Shown here: one piece after another, positions 32,263 to 40,871 of the stretch
How positions within the stretch are numbered: position 1 is the first letter of the stretch
How the letters are laid out: every line of letters starts with the position of its first letter
DNA from: Pelomonas sp051857475
GTDB taxonomy: Bacteria > Pseudomonadota > Gammaproteobacteria > Burkholderiales > Burkholderiaceae_C
DNA: 64,000 nucleotides
Assembly: GCF_051857475.1 (NCBI RefSeq)
Contig: NZ_JBPZGZ010000003.1
Span: 806,001 to 870,000 of the forward strand
Reading direction: 5' to 3'
The notes under the pieces: generated by a model
Database searches by the model: none
Seen by the model: only the letters and a program-made list of their open reading frames with translations
Told to the model about the DNA's origin: nothing
Program-made: the position numbers and the translations under genes

Positions 32263-34152
32263 TCAGGCCGGCTCGCCGGCCAGCACGCGCTTCAGCGGCG
32301 CGCCGCTGACGGTTTCATGGCCGAGCAGCATCTCGGTCAGCGTGTCGAGTCGGTCGCGTTTTTCCTCCAGTACGCGGCGGCACTCGGCCTGGGCGCTCTC
32401 CAGCAGGGCGCGGGCTTCGTCGAGCACCGATTTCTGCACGTCGGGCCCGATCAGCTCGCGCGGCACGCCGGCCATGCTGAGCAGGCCGAAGGTCTTGCCG
32501 AAACCCAGTGAGCCGACCATGTTGGTGGCCAGTTCGGAGGCGCGCTTGAGGTCGTCGGCGGCGCCCGAGGAAGCATTGCCGAAGGCGATCAGCTCGGCCT
32601 CGCGGCCGGCCAGCATCATGGCCAGGCGGCCGCGCAGCTCGCGCTCGCCGTACAACGGTTCCTCGTTGGCGCGGGCCACATAGGTCACGCCCAGGGCCGG
32701 GCCGCGTGGCTCGATGCTGACGCGCTCGACGCTGCCGGCCTCCAGCACATGGGCCACCAGGGCATGGCCAGACTCGTGGAAGGCGATGCGGCGCAGGGTT
32801 TCGGGCGTGATGAGGTCCTTGGTATTGCTGACCTCGCCACCAAGCTGGTGGGTTTCCAGCGACTGGTAGACGCGCTCCTGGCTGACCAGCGTCTCGCCGG
32901 CCTCGGCTGCATAGGCGGCGGCGCGGTTGACGCAGTTGGCGATGTCGGCCGGCGACATGCCGGCAGCGGTGCGGGCGATGGAGGCCAGGTCGATGCCGTC
33001 CGCCGCCTTGGTCTGGCCCAGGTAGAGGCCGAACAGCTGCTCGCGTTCCGGCACGGTGGGCAGGGCGGTGCGCACGATGAGGTCGAAGCGGCCCGGGCGG
33101 CGCATGGCCTCGTCGACGTTGTCGACATGGTTGGTGGCGCCGATGACGACGACGTTGTGCAGCGCGGAGAAGCCATCCATCTCCACCAGCAGGCGGTTGA
33201 TGATGCGGTTCTGTTCCTGCTCGCCGCCGCCCGTGCCGGCTTCCTTGCCGTTGCTGCGCTTGCCGATGCCGTCGATCTCGTCGATGAAGATGATGCAGGG
33301 CGCCGACTCGCGGGCCTTCTTGAACAGCTCCTTCACCTTGCCGATGCCGGCGCCATAGAACATGGAGCTGAAATAGGAGCCGTCCACGCTGATGAAGCTG
33401 GCGCCGCATTCGCCGGCCAGGGCCTTGGCCAGCAGGGTTTTGCCGGTGCCGGGCGGGCCGTCGAGCAGCACGCCGCGCGGGGCCTTGGCGCCGACGGCGG
33501 CGTACTGCTTGGGATCCTTCATGAAGGCGGCCACGCGGCGCAGGGCCTTCTTGGCTTCCTCGGCGCCGATGACGTCATCGAAACGGGTGCGGGATTTCTC
33601 GGCGAGGCGGGTGCGTTGGCCGAGTGACCCGCGCATCTGCAGATAGACCAGCGGCCCGGCCACCAGCAGCAACAGCAGGATGGGACCCAGCACACCGGCC
33701 ACGCGCTCCAGGGACTGGAACAGGCGCTGGCCGCCGGTGCGGGCGTCCACGTCGATGTCGGTCAGCGCAAAGCCCTGGGCCACGCTGAGTTCGCCCAACC
33801 GGGCGCCGGTCTCATGCTTGCAGCCCAGGCCGCAGTCGATCAGCCGCGTGCTGAAGAAGTGGCCCGCGCGGTCGGTGTAGAGCACCAGGCTGCCGCTGAC
33901 GCCGACGGCGGCGACGTCCTTGGCCTGCAGGGCGCGCTCGAATTCCGAGGCTTCGCGCGGGTGAGCCAGCCATTGTTCGGGCGCCTTCTCGAAGGCCAGG
34001 GCCGTCGCGTTCTTGCGCGCCTGAACCTCGCTGGCCGTGCGCTCGTGCAGCGTCGACAGGCCGAGCACGGCCAGCAGCGCGGTGGCCACGATGGCGGCAA
34101 TGATGAGTTTCTGACGCAAGCCGGACGAAGGGGTGTTGCTGGCGCTGTCCAT
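32263..34152 (-). CDS. FtsH-like membrane AAA+ metalloprotease
   Basis: 629 residues from ATG 34152. An N-terminal membrane segment (about 15-32), a periplasmic domain (about 33-150, with a Cys pair CGLGC), a second segment (about 153-172), and an AAA+ domain with Walker A GPPGTGKT (232-239), Walker B CIIFIDE, and second-region-of-homology RRPGRFD. The M41 protease domain has HESGH (459-463) and the third ligand region GAADDLKRA. It would degrade membrane and short-lived cytoplasmic proteins. Sequence and neighbours differ from housekeeping ftsH (no rrmJ/folP nearby), so it is probably an extra paralogue. Confidence 0.88.
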   Translation of the reverse strand: MDSASNTPSSGLRQKLIIAAIVATALLAVLGLSTLHERTASEVQARKNATALAFEKAPEQWLAHPREASEFERALQAKDVAAVGVSGSLVLYTDRAGHFFSTRLIDCGLGCKHETGARLGELSVAQGFALTDIDVDARTGGQRLFQSLERVAGVLGPILLLLLVAGPLVYLQMRGSLGQRTRLAEKSRTRFDDVIGAEEAKKALRRVAAFMKDPKQYAAVGAKAPRGVLLDGPPGTGKTLLAKALAGECGASFISVDGSYFSSMFYGAGIGKVKELFKKARESAPCIIFIDEIDGIGKRSNGKEAGTGGGEQEQNRIINRLLVEMDGFSALHNVVVIGATNHVDNVDEAMRRPGRFDLIVRTALPTVPEREQLFGLYLGQTKAADGIDLASIARTAAGMSPADIANCVNRAAAYAAEAGETLVSQERVYQSLETHQLGGEVSNTKDLITPETLRRIAFHESGHALVAHVLEAGSVERVSIEPRGPALGVTYVARANEEPLYGERELRGRLAMMLAGREAELIAFGNASSGAADDLKRASELATNMVGSLGFGKTFGLLSMAGVPRELIGPDVQKSVLDEARALLESAQAECRRVLEEKRDRLDTLTEMLLGHETVSGAPLKRVLAGEPA

Positions 34153-34266
34153 GTGTGAGGGCGATATCGGGAACTGCAGTCCGGGCAGACTAGCGGCCCG
34201 GCGCCCGCGCCGTGCGTGCGTTATCGAGGCTTGGCCGCGGCTGGGGTCGGGCAATTTGCAACACCC

Positions 34267-34280
34267 GTCTCAAGTGAGAC
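34267..34280. promoter_or_regulatory. Inverted repeat between ftsH-like and lytS-like genes
   Basis: GTCTCA (34267-34272) and TGAGAC (34275-34280) flank two bases, forming a 6-2-6 dyad in the 209-bp divergent gap. It could be an operator for either gene; LytTR regulators prefer direct repeats, so the local regulator is not an obvious binder. No sigma-54 site with correct spacing was found here. Confidence 0.35.
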
Positions 34281-34361
34281 ATATTGCCTGGCCCACCGCG
34301 GGCGGCCGACCGCCGCCCGGCCGTGACAATCGCCGGCATCAGAAGTGGAGACGAGGGAAGC

Positions 34362-35414
34362 TTGACACGCACGGAGCGCGACTACTGGGTCTGTCAGCTG
34401 GCCGGTTGGGGCACCCTGGCCACCTTCGGCGTGCTGTCTTCGTCTTTCGGCGACTGGCGCGCCGGCCTGCGCTTTGCGGTCGCCAAGCTGTGCGTTTCGA
34501 TGACCGGGCTGCTGCTGTCCCATACCTGGCGAGGGCTGCTGAGGCGCCGCGCCTGGATAGACCGCGCCAGCGGCCTGCCGATGGCGCGGCTGGCGGCGGG
34601 GCTGTTGGCCCTGGCCGTCATGCAGACCGGATTTCTGCTGCTGTCCGACCTGATGTTCCGCGGCGGCGCCTTTTTCGCCGACAGCGCGGACGAGCTGGCT
34701 TTCGACCTCGTGCTGCTGGTGCTGCTGTGGTTGATGGTGTTTGCGTTCTGGACGCTCTGCTACGCCGTGGCGCTGTCGCGCCGGCGGGCCGAGCGTTTCG
34801 AGGTGGAGAAGCTGAGGCTGGAGGTCAGCGTCAAGGAGGCCGAGCTGCGCGCCTTGCAGTCGCAGGTCAACCCGCATTTTTTCTTCAACTGCCTGAGCAG
34901 CATCCGCGCCCTGGTCTATGAAGATGCCGGCGCCGCGGCGCGCGCCATCAATCAGCTGGCGGGCATGATGCGGCACAGCCTGCAGGCCGGGCATCGACCC
35001 ACCGCGAGGCTGGACGAGGAACTCGCCGCCGTGAACGCCTATCTGGACATGGAAAAGCTGCGTTTTGACGAGAGGCTGCAACTGGCCGTGGACGTGCCGC
35101 CCGAGCTGGGCAGCGTGATGCTGCCACCCATGGTGCTGCAGACGCTGGCCGAGAACGCCGTGCGCCACGGCGTGGAGCGCACGACCGGCTCTTGCCGCAT
35201 CCGCATCGCCGCGCGGCGCGAGCCGGGGCGCGTGTGCATCACGGTGGCCAACGAGGGCCGGCTGATCACCGACAGCGCCTCGACCCGCGTCGGCCTGGCC
35301 AACGCCAGCCAGCGCCTGGCCCTGCAGTTCGGCGCCACGGCCACCTGCAGCATCGACGAGAGCGAGGGCTGGGTGACAGCCACCGTCACCTTGCCGGCAG
35401 AGGCCACGGCATGA
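34362..35414 (+). CDS. LytS/YehU-type sensor histidine kinase
   Basis: About 350 residues from TTG 34362, favoured by GAGGGAA just upstream; an in-frame ATG at 34284 adds unlikely Pro/Arg-rich sequence. Four hydrophobic segments (about 15-140) form a membrane sensor. The cytoplasmic His_kinase domain has the phospho-His in LQSQVNPHFFFNCLSSIRAL, followed by an ATPase with LAENAVRHGVE and RVGLANASQRLALQFG. It overlaps the regulator gene by ATGA, so the two are a cognate pair. Confidence 0.9.
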   Translation: MTRTERDYWVCQLAGWGTLATFGVLSSSFGDWRAGLRFAVAKLCVSMTGLLLSHTWRGLLRRRAWIDRASGLPMARLAAGLLALAVMQTGFLLLSDLMFRGGAFFADSADELAFDLVLLVLLWLMVFAFWTLCYAVALSRRRAERFEVEKLRLEVSVKEAELRALQSQVNPHFFFNCLSSIRALVYEDAGAAARAINQLAGMMRHSLQAGHRPTARLDEELAAVNAYLDMEKLRFDERLQLAVDVPPELGSVMLPPMVLQTLAENAVRHGVERTTGSCRIRIAARREPGRVCITVANEGRLITDSASTRVGLANASQRLALQFGATATCSIDESEGWVTATVTLPAEATA

Positions 35415-36115
35415 GGGTCGCCGTCATCGACGACGAGCGCCTGGCGCGCAATGACCTGCGCCGCCTGCTGGGCGAGCATGAGGACGTGCAGGTGGTGGCC
35501 GAGGCGGCCGGCGTGGCGGAAGGTTTGCAGGCCATCCGCGCGTTGACGCCGGACCTGGTGTTCCTCGACATCCAGATGCCCGATGGCAGCGGCTTCGACC
35601 TGCTGGCTGCGCTGGATGCGGCGCCGGCCGTCATCTTCACGACGGCCTACAGCGAACATGCATTGCGCGCCTTCGACGTCAACGCGCTGGACTATCTGCT
35701 CAAGCCCATCGAACCGCAGCGGCTGGCCCAGGCGCTCGCCAAGTTCAAGCCTGCTGCACCAGCCCCGGCGGACAAGGCCCAGGCGCCGGACGGCAAGGTC
35801 TTCATCCAGGACGGCGAGCGCTGCTGGTTCGTGGCCCTGGACCGCATCGCGCTGTTCGAGTCCGAGGGCAACTACACACGGGTCTATTTCGACGGCAACC
35901 GGCCCTTGCTGCTGCGCTCGCTGAACCAGCTGGAGGCCAGGTTGGACCCGCAGCAGTTCACGCGCGTCAGCCGGCGCCACATCGTCAATCTGCGCTTTGT
36001 CGAGAACGTCGGGCCCTCGCCCGCCGGCAGCCTGGAGATGACGCTGGCGGGCGGGTTCAAGGTCGCGATGTCGCGCCGGCGCGCGGCCGAGTTCAAGCAG
36101 CTGAACCGGCTCTAG
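35411..36115 (+). CDS. LytTR-family response regulator
   Basis: 234 residues. Receiver domain (1-115) with DDE at the start, Asp in LVFLDIQMPDGS and Lys in LLKPIEP. The LytTR DNA-binding domain (about 135-230) has FESEGNYTRVYF and FTRVSRRHIVNL. It controls transcription when phosphorylated by the coupled kinase. Target genes are unknown; the adjacent exporter is a candidate. Its stop TAG overlaps the stop of the convergent permease-peptidase gene in a shared CTAG. Confidence 0.92.
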   Translation: MRVAVIDDERLARNDLRRLLGEHEDVQVVAEAAGVAEGLQAIRALTPDLVFLDIQMPDGSGFDLLAALDAAPAVIFTTAYSEHALRAFDVNALDYLLKPIEPQRLAQALAKFKPAAPAPADKAQAPDGKVFIQDGERCWFVALDRIALFESEGNYTRVYFDGNRPLLLRSLNQLEARLDPQQFTRVSRRHIVNLRFVENVGPSPAGSLEMTLAGGFKVAMSRRRAAEFKQLNRL

Positions 36116-39100
36116 TCGACGTGCCGGCGGTTATCCGCCGGGATGCGGTCGAGCAGCAGGCCATCGGGGTCGAGCGCGACCGCCATGGGCTTCTCCTTGA
36201 CCGTGACGGTCAGCGTGGACGTGCCGGCAGGCAGGCGGTGCGCGGCGCGGTAAAGCGGGCGGTCGGCGGCGGCGAACAGGGCGACTTCGACGGCTTGGTC
36301 GTCGGTGAGCGGCGTTTCCCTGCCCTTGGCATCGGCCTCGAACCTCGCCAGGCTGAGCTGCAGCGTGACGTCCCATTGCGCATCGCTGCGTGGCTTGGCC
36401 GTGGCGGCGAGTACACGGTTGTCGTAGACGACGATGCGCTCGAACAGCTCGCCGATCAGGGCCTGCTGATCGGCCGGCGCTTCGGCGCGCAGGGCCTGCA
36501 GCAGGTCCAGGCTGGTGGCATAGGGCGGGCCCTGGTAGCGCCGTTCGGCGATGAAGCGGCCCAGGGCGCGGTTGACGGCAGCTTCGCCGATGGCGTTCTT
36601 CAGCCGCATCAGCGCCAGGCTGCCCTTGCGATAGGTGATGTAGGCCTGCCCTTCGTCGCGTACCAGCGGCAGTTCGCCCACGCGTTCGGCGCCGCGGCCG
36701 CGGAAGTATTCGTCGGCGTCGAAACGCAGGATGGGCCGCAAGGCCTCGACCCCGAAGCGCTGTTTCATCGTCATCAGCGCCGAGTATTCCGCCAGCGACT
36801 CGGTGATGAGGCCGGCCCCCTGCACATTGGCGGCGATGGCCTGGTCGCCCCACCATTGATGCGCCACCTCGTGCGCGGTGACGTAGAAGACATGGTCCAC
36901 GCCGCCGGGCTCGCGCAGGTCGCTGACAAAGCCCAGCGATTCGGAAAAGGGCACGGTCATCGGGAAGCTGCGCGCATAGGACTGGTACAGCGGTGTCTCG
37001 ACGATGCGCAGTGCCTTGTGCGGATAGGGGCCGAAGTGCTCGCTGTTGTAGGCCAGCGCGGCCTGGGCGCCGGCCAGCATGCGGTCGACGTTCCACGCAT
37101 GCCGGGGGTCGTGGAAGACGGTGATGTCGACGCCCTGCCAGCGGGCGGTCCGCGTCTGCCAGCGCCCCGACTGGAAGGACACGAAGGGCAGGATGGGCGA
37201 GGCCATCTTGTAGTGGAAGTAGCGCCGTCCGCCGCTCTCCCATTGGCGCTGCAGGTCGCCGGGGGCGATGGCCGTCTGGTCGGCGCTGGTGGAGACGGTG
37301 GCCTCGAAATCGATCAGGCCGGCAGGGACGCCGTACTGGGCCAGGTAGTTGTGCTGGCGCGCGGCGGCATCTTCCAGTGCGGGCAGGCGGTGCGGTGCAC
37401 CCAGGCCGCGCGCCGAGCGGTCGCGCGGGTCGTCCAGCTCCTGCGAGGCGTCGTAGCTGAGCTTGGGGAAGAAATCCTCCAGCGTGAACAGCGTGCCGTT
37501 CTCGTGGATGCGCCCCAGTGCGCCGCTGTTGGTGAAGCCCCGCGGGCGCACCTGCACGTGGGCGTCGAGCAGCAAGGTGGCACCGGGCGCCAGGGGCTGG
37601 TCCAGCTCGATGAGCAGCACGCCGAAACGTGGGTCATCGCGCGTGACGCGGTGCGGCGGCAACTGCTCGATGACGGTGTCGGTGTCGACGTCGCTCTGGA
37701 AGAACAGCGTGGCGATGGGGGCGGTCGTGTCGTTGCGCAGCGTGTAGTGGGCGCGCAGCGTGGCGGCGCGCTGGGCCGGAAAGATCTCCACTTCGGCGCG
37801 CAGTGCGGCCAGGCTGAGCTGGGGCCGGCCCAGCAGGCCGCGGTAGGCCTTTTCATAGTCCACCCGGGCGTCGAGCCGCTGCTCGGCCGAGGTGTAGCGG
37901 TTCAGCACATGGGTGTTGTAGAAGATCCAGGCCTGCGCCGCCGTGAACGCGCCCAGGCAGGTGGCCAGCACCAGGCCCCGGCGCCCACCCAGCGCCCGCG
38001 CCGCTGCGGCCAGGCGCTGGCGCGTGGTGGGCGGCGTACCCCGCGTGCGCAGCATCTGCGCCAGGGCCAGCAGCGCGGCGGCGCCCAGGCCCCAGTACAG
38101 GGCGAACCAGGCCCAGCCCGACAGGTCGCCATAGCCATTCATGTCCGAATAGACGAGAGGGGGCAGCGACGCGAAGTTGTAGAGCCGGTCGTCCAGTCGT
38201 GCCCCCTGCAGCAGCGCGCCTGAGGCCAGCAACGCCGCGCCCGCCGCATAGCCGGCGTAACGGTTGCCGGCCATCACCTGCAGGGCCAGCAACGCCAGGC
38301 CCATCAGCACGAAATAGGCGGCATTGATGAAGGTGCCCTTCAGATAGAGCAGGGGCTGGATGTCGACACCGCCCTTGATGAGCTGGATGCCGACAGCCAC
38401 CACCGCGCCAGCGCCCAGGAAGGCCAGCACCACCGCCGCCAGCGTGCCGCTGCGTGCCACCAGCGGCACCCAGTCGGGTAAAGGCAGCGCGTCGCCGACG
38501 TCGGCAATGCGCGTCTGCCGGTCGCGATGCACCAGTTCGCCGCTGTAGAACAGCAGCACGACGACCAGCACGAAGTTCATGCCGTCGCTGATCTCCTGCA
38601 GCATCAGCCGCGTCAGCGGGTAGGGCACGCTGTCGAAGCGCATGCCGCCGACCGCGTAGTTGGCGAGGAAGTTGGCCACCGCCAGCATCAGCATGACGAG
38701 GAAGGGCAAGCTCCTCAGCACGCCGCGCGCGTCAAAGCGCAGCAGCTGCCAGCATTGCGCCCAAGCCGTCGTGTTGACAAAGCGCGGCGTGATGCGGCGC
38801 GGTGCGTTGACGATGGGCGCCGCTGCCGACGGCACCGCGGCCCGGCGGCGCTGCCATGCGCGACCGGTGCCCAGCCGCTGCGGCTTGAACAGCACGACCG
38901 TGGCGGCAAACAGCCCCAGCGAGATCGCGCTCCACAGCAGGCGGTTGGCCAGCAACGCGCCGGCCAGCTCGGGCAGCCGGGTGTTGGCTTCGGCGGGCGT
39001 GAAATAGCGCGTCGCCAGCGCCAGCACGCGCACGCCGAAGGGGTCCAGCAGCGCGCCCACCGTGAAGCCGTCGGGCCGCTGGCCGAGGAAGCTGGCGGCC

Positions 39101-39669
39101 GACCACAGCGCCAGGAAGGCCACCACGCCGACGTAGACCATGCTCATCGAGCGTGTCGTCGCAGCCAGCAGCATCAGCAGCGCCGCCACGAACAGCAGAT
39201 TCGGCACGACGAAGACGGCGAAGCTCCAGGCGTACGGCCACAGCGAGAAGTCGCCCAGGCGCTCCGGCGCGATGCCGGGCATGCGCGAGCCGATGACCAT
39301 GGCCAGCGTGACGAGCGCAAACACCAGCAGGCAAGCGGCCAGGCCGGCCAGGAAGCGGCCGCCCAGATAGTCCAGTTTGCGCATGGGCGTGGCGAACAGC
39401 AGGTCGGCGATGCCGGCGTCGTTGTCGCGCAGCACGGCGCCGGCGATGAAGGCCGTGACCAGGAACATGGCCACGATGCTGAGCACGGTGAGCTGCTGGG
39501 CGATGACCGTCGGCGCATTCATGTGCAGATTGCCGATGGCCCCGCCGATGCGAAAGCTGTCGCTCCTGGCCGACAGGAAGGCGATGCCCATCAGCGGCAG
39601 GGTCGTCACCCACAGCAGCCATTGGCGCAGCTGCAGGCGCAGGTCGAAGCGAAGGAATTCAAGCCACAT
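36112..39669 (-). CDS. ABC permease fused to M1-family aminopeptidase
   Basis: 1185 residues from ATG 39669 (GAGGAG upstream). The first half holds about twelve hydrophobic segments in two ABC-2-type permease blocks. After about residue 620 comes a beta-sandwich and an M1 gluzincin domain with HEVAHQWWGD and the downstream Glu in LITESLAEYSAL (HExxH-x18-E). The peptidase part should face the periplasm. The usual GAMEN exopeptidase motif is not evident. With the ATPase encoded 10 nt upstream it forms a complete transporter. Substrate unknown; perhaps a peptide handled and moved by one machine. Confidence 0.87.
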   Translation of the reverse strand: MWLEFLRFDLRLQLRQWLLWVTTLPLMGIAFLSARSDSFRIGGAIGNLHMNAPTVIAQQLTVLSIVAMFLVTAFIAGAVLRDNDAGIADLLFATPMRKLDYLGGRFLAGLAACLLVFALVTLAMVIGSRMPGIAPERLGDFSLWPYAWSFAVFVVPNLLFVAALLMLLAATTRSMSMVYVGVVAFLALWSAASFLGQRPDGFTVGALLDPFGVRVLALATRYFTPAEANTRLPELAGALLANRLLWSAISLGLFAATVVLFKPQRLGTGRAWQRRRAAVPSAAAPIVNAPRRITPRFVNTTAWAQCWQLLRFDARGVLRSLPFLVMLMLAVANFLANYAVGGMRFDSVPYPLTRLMLQEISDGMNFVLVVVLLFYSGELVHRDRQTRIADVGDALPLPDWVPLVARSGTLAAVVLAFLGAGAVVAVGIQLIKGGVDIQPLLYLKGTFINAAYFVLMGLALLALQVMAGNRYAGYAAGAALLASGALLQGARLDDRLYNFASLPPLVYSDMNGYGDLSGWAWFALYWGLGAAALLALAQMLRTRGTPPTTRQRLAAAARALGGRRGLVLATCLGAFTAAQAWIFYNTHVLNRYTSAEQRLDARVDYEKAYRGLLGRPQLSLAALRAEVEIFPAQRAATLRAHYTLRNDTTAPIATLFFQSDVDTDTVIEQLPPHRVTRDDPRFGVLLIELDQPLAPGATLLLDAHVQVRPRGFTNSGALGRIHENGTLFTLEDFFPKLSYDASQELDDPRDRSARGLGAPHRLPALEDAAARQHNYLAQYGVPAGLIDFEATVSTSADQTAIAPGDLQRQWESGGRRYFHYKMASPILPFVSFQSGRWQTRTARWQGVDITVFHDPRHAWNVDRMLAGAQAALAYNSEHFGPYPHKALRIVETPLYQSYARSFPMTVPFSESLGFVSDLREPGGVDHVFYVTAHEVAHQWWGDQAIAANVQGAGLITESLAEYSALMTMKQRFGVEALRPILRFDADEYFRGRGAERVGELPLVRDEGQAYITYRKGSLALMRLKNAIGEAAVNRALGRFIAERRYQGPPYATSLDLLQALRAEAPADQQALIGELFERIVVYDNRVLAATAKPRSDAQWDVTLQLSLARFEADAKGRETPLTDDQAVEVALFAAADRPLYRAAHRLPAGTSTLTVTVKEKPMAVALDPDGLLLDRIPADNRRHVD

Positions 39670-39679
39670 GCTGCACTCC

Positions 39680-40549
39680 TCAGGCCAGCGCGCGCAGCTG
39701 CAGGAAGTAGACGTCTTCCAGGCCGGGCACGATGGGGACGAAGCCGTCGTCGGGCTGGCGGTCCGCATAGACGTTGATCTGCGGCTTGCCGCCCACCAGG
39801 CGTGAGGACAGCACCGTGAGGCGCTGCTGGTAGTCGGCGAGGGCGGCGTCGCTGACGCTGCGCTGCCAGACGCGGCCGTAGAGTGTTTCGATGGCGGCCT
39901 GCGGTTCGCCCTCGGCCAGCACGCGGCCGGCGCCGATGATGGCCATGCGCGGGCACAGGTCGGTCACGTCGTCGACGAGGTGGGTGGACAGGATGACCAC
40001 CACGTCCTCGCCGATGCGCGCCAGCAGGTTCAGGAAGCGGTTGCGCTCGTCGGGGTCCAGGCCTGCCGTGGGCTCGTCGACGATGATCAGCCGCGGCGCC
40101 CCCAGCAGGGCCTGGGCGATGCCGAAGCGCTGGCGCATGCCGCCCGAGAAGCTCGCCACGGCGCGCCTGCGGGCCTCCCACAGATTGGTCTGCTGCAGCA
40201 GCGCCTCCACCATCTCGCGGCGCTCGGCGCGCTGGGTCAGGCCCTTCAGCACGGCGAAGTGGTTGAGCAGCTCCAGCGCGCTGACCTTGGGGTAGACGCC
40301 GAAATCCTGCGGCAGATAGCCGAGCTGGCGGCGCAGCGCCTGCGGGTCCTTCAGCACGTCGACGCCGTCGAAGTGGATGCTGCCGCTGTCGGGCGTCTGC
40401 AGCGTCGCCAGGGTGCGCATCAGCGAGGACTTGCCGGCCCCGTTGGGCCCCAGCAGGCCGAACAGCCCCTTGGGGATTTCCAGGCTGATGTCGTTGGTGG
40501 CGTGGACGCCGTTGGCGTAGGTCTTGTGCAGGCGCTGGATCGAGAGCAT
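39680..40549 (-). CDS. ABC transporter ATP-binding protein
   Basis: 289 residues from ATG 40549. Walker A GPNGAGKSS, Q-loop YLPQDFG, signature SFSGGMRQR, Walker B LIIVDEPTAGLD and switch His in ILSTHLVDDV are all intact. It powers the permease-peptidase fusion encoded next, with which it forms a two-gene operon. A palindrome 21-39 nt upstream is a likely operator. Confidence 0.92.
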   Translation of the reverse strand: MLSIQRLHKTYANGVHATNDISLEIPKGLFGLLGPNGAGKSSLMRTLATLQTPDSGSIHFDGVDVLKDPQALRRQLGYLPQDFGVYPKVSALELLNHFAVLKGLTQRAERREMVEALLQQTNLWEARRRAVASFSGGMRQRFGIAQALLGAPRLIIVDEPTAGLDPDERNRFLNLLARIGEDVVVILSTHLVDDVTDLCPRMAIIGAGRVLAEGEPQAAIETLYGRVWQRSVSDAALADYQQRLTVLSSRLVGGKPQINVYADRQPDDGFVPIVPGLEDVYFLQLRALA

Positions 40550-40569
40550 CGCGGCGGTCTCCAAATGTC

Positions 40570-40588
40570 GAATACCGCCACGGTATTC
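40570..40588. promoter_or_regulatory. Perfect palindrome upstream of the ABC exporter operon
   Basis: GAATACCG CCA CGGTATTC, perfect 8-bp arms with a 3-bp centre, 21 bp before the ATPase start. Size and position resemble operators of TetR- or GntR-type repressors. No such repressor gene is adjacent. Confidence 0.6.
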
Positions 40589-40693
40589 AGCACCTCACGC
40601 GCGCTCCAGCCCTTCCACACCGGCGCTGCGCCGCGCTGGACGAGCGGTCTGAATCCGGGATGAGTGGCAGGCGCTCTACGCCGCAGGGCCGCG

Positions 40694-40732
40694 GAAAAAA
40701 CAAAAGCCGCGCTGGCGAACCAGGGCGGCTTT
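40694..40732 (-). terminator. Terminator after tRNA-Thr
   Basis: Stem AAAGCCGCgCTGG with CCAGgGCGGCTTT (40703-40715, 40720-40732), 4-nt loop, one mismatch. On the minus strand it is followed by a T-rich run (40694-40705). Confidence 0.85.
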
Positions 40733-40761
40733 GAAGCTTGGATTTTTTATTCTTGAATTCT

Positions 40762-40837
40762 TGGTGCCGGCAAGAGGAGTCGAACCCCCGACCTTCGCAT
40801 TACGAATGCGCTGCTCTACCAACTGAGCTATGCCGGC
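40762..40837 (-). tRNA. tRNA-Thr (anticodon CGT)
   Basis: 76 nt with CCA encoded. Acceptor arms GCCGGCA / TGCCGGC pair perfectly, the D-arm AGCTCAGTTGGTAGAGC and T-loop GTTCGACTC are standard, and the anticodon loop TTCGTAA gives CGT. Confidence 0.97.
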
Positions 40838-40871
40838 CTTTGACTGAGCGTCAAGCCCGCGATTATAGCCA

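Noticed and set aside
34255..34290. Sigma-54-like GGTGTTGCAAATTGC before the ftsH-like gene
   Set aside because: The GG and GC are separated by eleven bases, one too many; sigma-54 does not tolerate this.
36121..38223. A 700-codon open frame on the plus strand
   Set aside because: It is the antisense shadow of the permease-peptidase fusion: Arg/Gln/Gly-rich, no motifs, no ribosome site. The minus strand has intact transporter and peptidase motifs.
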